A DNA stretch of 64,000 nucleotides from the NCBI RefSeq assembly GCF_027497235.1, contig NZ_CP114902.1, positions 620,001 to 684,000 of the forward strand, written 5' to 3'. The first letter of the stretch is position 1. Every line of letters begins with the position of its first letter. Under the pieces are notes generated by a model. The model saw only the letters and a program-made list of their open reading frames with translations. It had not been told where the DNA came from and made no database searches. This document shows, in pieces, positions 59,011 to 64,000 of the stretch. Both the position numbers and the translations under genes were made by a program. Source of the stretch: Micromonospora sp. WMMD1128 (GTDB lineage: Bacteria; Actinomycetota; Actinomycetes; Mycobacteriales; Micromonosporaceae).

Positions 59011-60036
59011 ATGGTGGGCGAGGCCGGCGGGTTGGCACGCGCCGCGGTGGTCGGGACCGGGCTGATCGGCGGCTCGGTGCTGCTCCGGCTCCGTGACGCC
59101 GGGCTCGACGTCGCCGGCTGGGACCCGGATCCGCAGACCCGCCGGCAGGTGCGCGAGCAGGGGGTCGCGGTCCCGGACACCGTCGAGGAGGCGGTGACCG
59201 GCCGGGACGTGGTGTTCGCCTGCGGCCCGCTGCCCACGCTGCCCGCCACCCTGGCCCGGGTGGCCGCCGCCACCGACGACGGGTGTGTGCTCACGGACGT
59301 GGGCAGCGTCAAGGCGGAGGTCACCGTCGCCGCCGCCGCGCAGGGGCTGGGGCACCGGTTCGTGCCCGGCCACCCGATGGCCGGCGCCGACCGGGCCGGG
59401 CCGGGCGCGGCCCGCCCGGAGCTGCTCGACGGCGCGGCCTGGGTGCTCTGCCCGGGGCCGACCGGGCTGGCCGCGTTCCGGCGGCTCGCCGCGTTGCTCG
59501 TCGACGTCTTCCACGCCCGGGTGGTGCCGATGTCGGCCCCGGAGCACGACGCCGCCGCCGCGCTCGCCTCGCACGTGCCACACGTGCTCGCCGGCGCGCT
59601 GGCGGGCACGGTACGGCGGTCGGCGTTGCGGGAGGCGGTGCTGACGCTCGCGGCCGGCAGTTTCTCCGACGGCACCCGGGTCGCCGGGGGGCCACCCGAG
59701 CGGACCGCGAACATGCTGCTGGGCAACCGGGACCGGGTGTTGGCGGAGCTGGCCGAGGTGACCGCCTTCCTCGACGAGCTGACCGGCGCGCTGCGGGCCG
59801 GGGACGCCGGGGCGCTGGCCGACCGGCTGGCCGAGGCCCGGGCGGCGCGTGCCGCGTTGCGCGACCGCGGCCACAGCGTGCACCGGCGGGAGTTCCCGGC
59901 CGACGCGGACCACGCGGGCGAGCTGGCCTACCTGCGGGAGATCGGCACGGCGGGAGGCCACCTCACCGGGTGTCGGGTGGCGGGCGGCGCGGTCGGATAC
60001 ACCGCGCGACTGCCGGCCACCGCGCCGTTAGGCTGA
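59011..60036 (+). CDS. tyrA: Prephenate dehydrogenase
   Basis: NAD(P)-dependent oxidative decarboxylation of prephenate to 4-hydroxyphenylpyruvate on the way to tyrosine, 341 aa. The nucleotide motif is VVGTGLIGGSVLLRL with DPDP following, typical of NAD. The catalytic His lies in PGHPMAGADRAGPGAA. EHDAAAALASHVPHVLAGAL and the helical C-terminus fit the TyrA dimer domain. No ACT regulatory domain follows beyond a short region. ATG 59011 has a Shine-Dalgarno (GAGGTGG). It is 5 nt before the SIMPL gene. Confidence 0.94.
   Translation: MVGEAGGLARAAVVGTGLIGGSVLLRLRDAGLDVAGWDPDPQTRRQVREQGVAVPDTVEEAVTGRDVVFACGPLPTLPATLARVAAATDDGCVLTDVGSVKAEVTVAAAAQGLGHRFVPGHPMAGADRAGPGAARPELLDGAAWVLCPGPTGLAAFRRLAALLVDVFHARVVPMSAPEHDAAAALASHVPHVLAGALAGTVRRSALREAVLTLAAGSFSDGTRVAGGPPERTANMLLGNRDRVLAELAEVTAFLDELTGALRAGDAGALADRLAEARAARAALRDRGHSVHRREFPADADHAGELAYLREIGTAGGHLTGCRVAGGAVGYTARLPATAPLG
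60029..60034 (+). promoter_or_regulatory. Leaderless -10 (TAGGCT) of SIMPL gene
   Basis: TAGGCT ends 7 nt before ATG 60042 and overlaps the end of tyrA. Confidence 0.5.
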
Positions 60037-60041
60037 GCGGC

Positions 60042-60674
60042 ATGGCGGACGCACCTGTGGTCGCGGTACGCGGCGAGGCGTACCAGGAGGTCGCTCCCGA
60101 GCTGGCCCGGTTCACGGTGACCGCGGTCGCGCGGGACCGGGACCGGGAGACCACGCTGACCCGGCTGGCGGAACGGGCCGCCGCGGTGCGGGCGCTGCTC
60201 GACGCGGCCGGGCCGGTCGTCCAGGGGCGGGAGACCGGGCAGGTGAACGTCTGGCCGGTGACGAAGCGCTCGGGCGACCGGATGGTGGCCTACCAGGGCC
60301 GGGTGAGCACCACGGTCACGGTCACCGACTTCACCGCGCTCGGCGAGCTGATGCTCCGCCTGGCCGACCACGAGCAGGTCGAGGTGGCGGGCCCGGTGTG
60401 GTCGCTGCGGCCGGACAGCCCGGCCTACCGGGCGGCGCGGCACGCCGCGATCGCCGACGCGCTGGCCCGCGCCCGGGAGTACGCGGAGGCGCTCGGTGCC
60501 CGCGTCACGGCGCTGCGGGAGCTGTCCGACACCGGCCTGACCGCCGCCCCGCCGATGCTTGCCAAGGCCGCGTACGCCGAGTCCGCGCCGGAGCTGGAGC
60601 TGGACCCGGCGCCGCAGCCGGTGCACGCGGCGGTGGAGGCGCGGTTCACCATCAGCGAGCCGGTGCTCGGCTGA
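60042..60674 (+). CDS. SIMPL domain protein (DUF541)
   Basis: A 210-aa protein consisting of one SIMPL domain: VVAVRGEAYQEVAPELARFTVTAVA, the MVAYQGRVSTTVTVTDF strand, and ARHAAIADALARAREYAEALGARVTAL, the long family helix. It lacks the signal peptide that most SIMPL proteins have, so it should be cytosolic. Known relatives include the IRAK1-binding SIMPL and bacterial oxidative-stress proteins; function here is unknown. Its stop shares one base with the next gene (TGATG). Confidence 0.9.
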   Translation: MADAPVVAVRGEAYQEVAPELARFTVTAVARDRDRETTLTRLAERAAAVRALLDAAGPVVQGRETGQVNVWPVTKRSGDRMVAYQGRVSTTVTVTDFTALGELMLRLADHEQVEVAGPVWSLRPDSPAYRAARHAAIADALARAREYAEALGARVTALRELSDTGLTAAPPMLAKAAYAESAPELELDPAPQPVHAAVEARFTISEPVLG

Positions 60675-61321
60675 TGCCGCGGACAGAGGTGCTCGCGCTC
60701 GACGAGTTGGTCGCCCGGGCGCGGGCGCTCGCCGAGGACGGCCCGCGGCAGTTGCTCGGCATCGCCGGCGCGCCCGGCGTGGGCAAGTCCACGCTCGCGG
60801 AGCGGATCGTCGCCGAGGTCGGCCCGGCCGCCCGGCTGGTGCCGATGGACGGCTTCCACCTGGCCGGTTCGGCGCTGGCCCGGCTGGGCCGGGCGGGCCG
60901 CAAGGGCGCGCCGGACACGTTCGACGTCAACGGCTTCGTGGCCACCCTGCGCCGGTTGCGCCGGTTGGAGCCCACCTCGGTGTGGGCGCCGGAGTTCCGC
61001 CGTGACCTGGAGGAGCCGGTCGCGGGGGCGATCGAGGTGCCGCCGGAGGTGCGGCTGGTGGTCACCGAGGGCAACTATCTGCTGCTGCGGGACGAGCCGT
61101 GGGAGGAGGTGCGTTCGCTGCTGCACCGGGCCTGGTTCCTGGACCTGGACGCCGAGTTGCGGTTACGTCGGCTCACCGACCGGCACGTGGCGTACGGGAA
61201 GTCGCCGGAGCAGGCCCGGGCGTGGGCGCTCGGCAGCGACGAGCGCAACGCCCGGCTGGTCGCCGGCACGGCCGAGCACGCCGACCTGGTGGTCCGGTTG
61301 GCGGACCCGCCGGAGGGGTGA
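60674..61321 (+). CDS. Nucleoside/nucleotide kinase family protein
   Basis: A 215-aa P-loop kinase of the uridine kinase / pantothenate kinase-like superfamily. Walker A is GIAGAPGVGKSTLAERI (about residues 28-44), the substrate-binding MDGFHLAGSAL, and APDTFDVNGFV with its Asp are typical, as is VTEGNYLLLRDEPW for Walker B. LRRLTDRHVAYGKSPEQARAW is the lid. Close relatives are annotated as fructokinase-like or YggC-like; the substrate is not known. Coupled to the SIMPL gene by TGATG. Confidence 0.88.
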   Translation: MPRTEVLALDELVARARALAEDGPRQLLGIAGAPGVGKSTLAERIVAEVGPAARLVPMDGFHLAGSALARLGRAGRKGAPDTFDVNGFVATLRRLRRLEPTSVWAPEFRRDLEEPVAGAIEVPPEVRLVVTEGNYLLLRDEPWEEVRSLLHRAWFLDLDAELRLRRLTDRHVAYGKSPEQARAWALGSDERNARLVAGTAEHADLVVRLADPPEG

Positions 61322-61327
61322 GGACGG

Positions 61328-63907
61328 TCAGCCGGCTCCCGGGCGGGGCGCCGGCACGCTCCGGCGCAGCAGTCGGGCCACCACGGCCCGCTCGCGGGTG
61401 AACTCCACCGCGTCCGGGTAGCCGCTGTGGCTGCGGATCGGCGGGTCGGCGACCTCGCCGCCGGACGGGTGCAGCGCTTCCGGGTCGGTCACCGACACGT
61501 CCCGCTGCCCGGCGCTGACCTGCCAGCCGAGCGGGTCGGTGTCGCGCCAGAAGTTAGTCCAGGCGACATGCCCGTCGGGCCAGGTGACCGCGCGGGCCAG
61601 GGTGCGCAGCCGCTCCGGCCCGAAGTACGACGGGAAGACCCGGCCGTAGAGCCGGGTGAGCTGGCAGCCGTAGGAGAAGAACCAGGTCCGGTGCCGCCAC
61701 CGGCGGGGCAGTTGCAGCAGCATCGCGGCGCAGATGACGGTGCCCTGGCTGTGCCCGGAGAGGATCACGCCGTCCATCCGGTCCGGGTGGTGGGGCGGCA
61801 GCGCCAGCAGTCCGGCCACCCGGGTCTGGAGTTCCGGCACGGCGCGTTCGGCGTAGCTGGGCGGGGCGAGCGGGTGCGCGGCCCGCGGCCAGAACGTGCA
61901 CACGTCCCAGATCACGCCGACCGAGCGGCGTACCGAGTCGGTGCGGTAGACCAGCCAGCCGAGCGCGCTCGTCACCACCGGCAGCCAGCCGAGTACGGCG
62001 TCGCCGAGTTCGGCGGCCCAGTGCACGGCGAGCTGCCAGCCCGGGGAGAGCGGGCCGGGCCGGTGGCCGGAGAGCGTGGCGGCGCAGCAGAGGGTGATCA
62101 GGACCGCGGACCCGGCCGCGTAGCCGCCGATCAGCCGGACCGCGTGTTCACCCACCAGCCGGTGCAGCGCCCGGTAGGTGCTGACGTCGCGGCAGCGGCG
62201 AAGGTCGTGCGCGGAGAGGCCGCCGGCGGAGGTCAGCCCGGCGTACTCGGCGCGGCGCAGGCCGTGCAGCAGGACCGCGGCCCGGACCAGCAGCGCGAGC
62301 AGGGTGAGCAGCCCGACCACGCAGGCCAGTCCGGCCCAGAAGACGGCGAGCGGCGGCGTCACGCGGCTCGTGCCGGCGGGCGCGGCCGGTCCGGCGAGCC
62401 GTTCGCTGACCCAGTAGAGCAGCCCGGCGCAGTACGCGACGGCCATCATCCAGCCGAAGCCGGCGATGACCGCCGGCGCGCAGCCGTGCCAGGCGAGACC
62501 GGTGTACGCGCCGAGCGGCTGGGCCGGCACGGCGGGCCGGAGCCGGGGCAGCAGCAGCCCGGCGACGGCGAGCGCGATGGCCGGACCGACGAGCATCCAG
62601 GTCCGTAGTCCGGCCGGTGCGGTGGGCAGGCCGGGCAGGCCGCGTTCGATCCAGGCGACGCCGAGTGGCAGCAGCACGGCGGCGGCCACCGGTCCGGTCA
62701 GCGCCCGCCGGCCGGAGCGGTTGGCCGCGCCGATGGCCACCAGCAGCAGCACCTGGTAGGTGACCAGCCAGGCGAGTCCGGTCTCGTAGCCGGGCAGCGG
62801 GCGCGCGGTGAGACAGCCGGCGAGGTCCGGTGTCGTCGCGCATCCGACCGGCGGCCGGTACGTGCTCAGCGGCCGGCCGGCCGGACCCTCCGGGAGCAGC
62901 AGCAGGACGAAGGTGCCGACCAGCCCGAGCCCGGTGAGCGCCGCCACCGCGACGCTCCACCGACCCAGTGGGGTGGCGCCCTGGCGGCGGCTGAGCCAGG
63001 GGCGGCCCACCGCGACCACGGCGATCGTCACCACGGTGACGAACAGCGCCACGGTGGGCCAGGCGACGGCGGCCCGCAGCCCGCGCGGCGGATCCATGAT
63101 CAGCACCGCGGCGACGGGTACGGCGGCGGCGGTCACCGCTCCGGTGCACAGGTGCAGCACCGCGGCCCGGCGCAACTGGCCCTCGCCGTTCCAGAACGTC
63201 GGGTCCTGGAGCGGGTTCTCCAGCGGCTCGGCCGGGTCAGCCGGCTCGGCCGGGTCGTCGCCGCGGCGGGCCGGCCGGGGGCGCGGCTCGGCCGGCATCT
63301 CCGCCTCGTACTGATAGGTGCGCCAGGCGAGCAGCCCGATCACGCCCAGCACGAGCAGCGGCAGCAGCAGCCCGAGGGCGAGTGTCCGGGTGCCCTCGCG
63401 CCACCAGGAGTTGCCGAGGAACTCCCACGGGCCGGGGATCTGGCCGAGGCACTGCGGGCCCACGCACTGCCAGCCGACGAGGTCCACGCCGATCCCGGTC
63501 ACGGCGACCACCAGGGTGCAGGTCAGGCTCAGGCAGAACAGCCGGATGAGCCAGGCGGTGATGCCGGACCGGCTGGCCCAGCGTTCCCGGTCCGGGTCCG
63601 CCGGGATGCCGGCCCGGGCGTGCAGCGCGACGTTCGCCAGCGCGAAGGGCAGCAGCAGCGTCCAGAGGGCGCGTTGCAGGTCGCGCCGGGTCCGCGCGCC
63701 GGAGGTCAACGTCCCCCAGCTGTACGCCTCGACGTTGATCGGGTCGTCCCGCTCGGCGCCGGTGGAGCGGTAGAACCCGGTGACCTGTCCTCCGGCGACC
63801 AGCTCGGGTTGGGGAGTGCCGGCCCCTGGCCCGGGGGCGAGGCCCAGTAGCTGATCCGGCGGGGTGTTGGACACCCCGTGCACCCGTAGTTCCAGCACGC
63901 GCTCCAT
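61328..63907 (-). CDS. Polytopic membrane protein with split alpha/beta-hydrolase features
   Basis: An 859-aa integral membrane protein. It opens with ELRVHGVSNTPPDQLLG (residues 6-22), which looks like the first strand and oxyanion loop of an alpha/beta-hydrolase. A region of about 12-13 hydrophobic segments follows (residues roughly 80-650). The C-terminal part has the nucleophile elbow VILSGHSQGTVICAAM (Ser720), NFWRDTDPLGWQV (Asp789 or Asp791) and RSHSGYP (His827), a plausible triad. A cytosolic, membrane-tethered esterase, lipase or thioesterase is inferred; the substrate is unknown. ATG 63907 is chosen over an upstream TTG; GGGGGACC lies 8 nt before. Confidence 0.75.
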   Translation of the reverse strand: MERVLELRVHGVSNTPPDQLLGLAPGPGAGTPQPELVAGGQVTGFYRSTGAERDDPINVEAYSWGTLTSGARTRRDLQRALWTLLLPFALANVALHARAGIPADPDRERWASRSGITAWLIRLFCLSLTCTLVVAVTGIGVDLVGWQCVGPQCLGQIPGPWEFLGNSWWREGTRTLALGLLLPLLVLGVIGLLAWRTYQYEAEMPAEPRPRPARRGDDPAEPADPAEPLENPLQDPTFWNGEGQLRRAAVLHLCTGAVTAAAVPVAAVLIMDPPRGLRAAVAWPTVALFVTVVTIAVVAVGRPWLSRRQGATPLGRWSVAVAALTGLGLVGTFVLLLLPEGPAGRPLSTYRPPVGCATTPDLAGCLTARPLPGYETGLAWLVTYQVLLLVAIGAANRSGRRALTGPVAAAVLLPLGVAWIERGLPGLPTAPAGLRTWMLVGPAIALAVAGLLLPRLRPAVPAQPLGAYTGLAWHGCAPAVIAGFGWMMAVAYCAGLLYWVSERLAGPAAPAGTSRVTPPLAVFWAGLACVVGLLTLLALLVRAAVLLHGLRRAEYAGLTSAGGLSAHDLRRCRDVSTYRALHRLVGEHAVRLIGGYAAGSAVLITLCCAATLSGHRPGPLSPGWQLAVHWAAELGDAVLGWLPVVTSALGWLVYRTDSVRRSVGVIWDVCTFWPRAAHPLAPPSYAERAVPELQTRVAGLLALPPHHPDRMDGVILSGHSQGTVICAAMLLQLPRRWRHRTWFFSYGCQLTRLYGRVFPSYFGPERLRTLARAVTWPDGHVAWTNFWRDTDPLGWQVSAGQRDVSVTDPEALHPSGGEVADPPIRSHSGYPDAVEFTRERAVVARLLRRSVPAPRPGAG

Positions 63908-64000
63908 CGCGGTCCCCCAGAGTAAGCGTTCCACTACCCAGAGTGCTCGCTATTTCCGGAATCCGCATCCCCCGGAAGGGGTTGTTTCGGCAGCTCAGGC

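Noticed and set aside
63931..64000. CCCCCGGAAGGGG followed by TTGTTT as a terminator
   Set aside because: The stem is only about 4 bp and the neighbouring gene beyond the window is unseen, so it cannot be supported.

Overview
This window is chromosomal DNA from a high-GC actinomycete. It is most likely a member of the Micromonosporaceae (Micromonospora or a close relative). The evidence is the strongly G+C-rich codon use, a mycothiol gene (mshB), an orphan DUF397 gene, a Mycobacterium Sdh1-type succinate dehydrogenase, many genes that look leaderless, and several families of dispersed palindromic repeats. I see no rRNA, tRNA, CRISPR array, phage or biosynthetic cluster. Most of the window is core metabolism and transport, with one small accessory patch at about 26.7-31 kb.

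Layout. 0-3.6 kb: the 5' part of a peptide ABC importer operon (minus strand, running off the left edge). 3.9-7.2 kb: folD, mdh, icd (one-carbon metabolism and TCA cycle). 7.3-10.8 kb: galT with its DeoR regulator, then an APS kinase carrying a decayed ATP-sulfurylase domain. 11.1-14.6 kb: two ABC ATPase/permease pairs in one operon. 14.7-17.3 kb: a valyl-tRNA synthetase. 17.4-18.3 kb: three small genes. 18.4-22.1 kb: a heterodimeric ABC exporter. 22.2-24.1 kb: an Ada/AlkA fusion with Ogt (alkylation repair). 24.3-26.7 kb: a hypothetical protein, an S51 peptidase and ychF.

26.7-31 kb: a VapBC-like toxin-antitoxin pair bracketed by a duplication of the ychF 3' end, a broken GntR gene and a tiny membrane peptide. 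Next come an arsenic cluster (arsR-aquaporin-arsC diverging from arsI/cadI) and a Uma2 gene. 31-34.2 kb: a ribbon-helix-helix gene, a DUF4097 protein and a DrrAB-type transporter. 34.2-37.6 kb: acetyltransferase, methyltransferase, SanA-like protein, PH-domain protein, pterin-dehydratase-like protein and NUDIX hydrolase. 37.7-41.5 kb: sdhBAC. 41.7-44.6 kb: tldD/tldE. 44.6-45.8 kb: two tandem Uma2 paralogues. 46-52 kb: a complete peptide ABC importer. 52.1-61.3 kb: S9 peptidase, mshB, ferredoxin, dapC, tyrA, a SIMPL protein and a small kinase. 61.3-63.9 kb: a large polytopic membrane protein that appears to be an alpha/beta-hydrolase interrupted by a membrane domain.

Most operons are tightly coupled, with ATGA, GTGA or TGATG overlaps. 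At least fourteen genes have a TANNNT hexamer 6-8 nt before the start codon and no Shine-Dalgarno sequence, consistent with leaderless transcripts. The most noteworthy signals are the membrane-interrupted hydrolase, the ychF-end duplication around the toxin-antitoxin pair, four 10-bp-phased CGAAC boxes before the DeoR gene, six TGCC boxes before the ribbon-helix-helix gene, and two dispersed hairpin repeat families.
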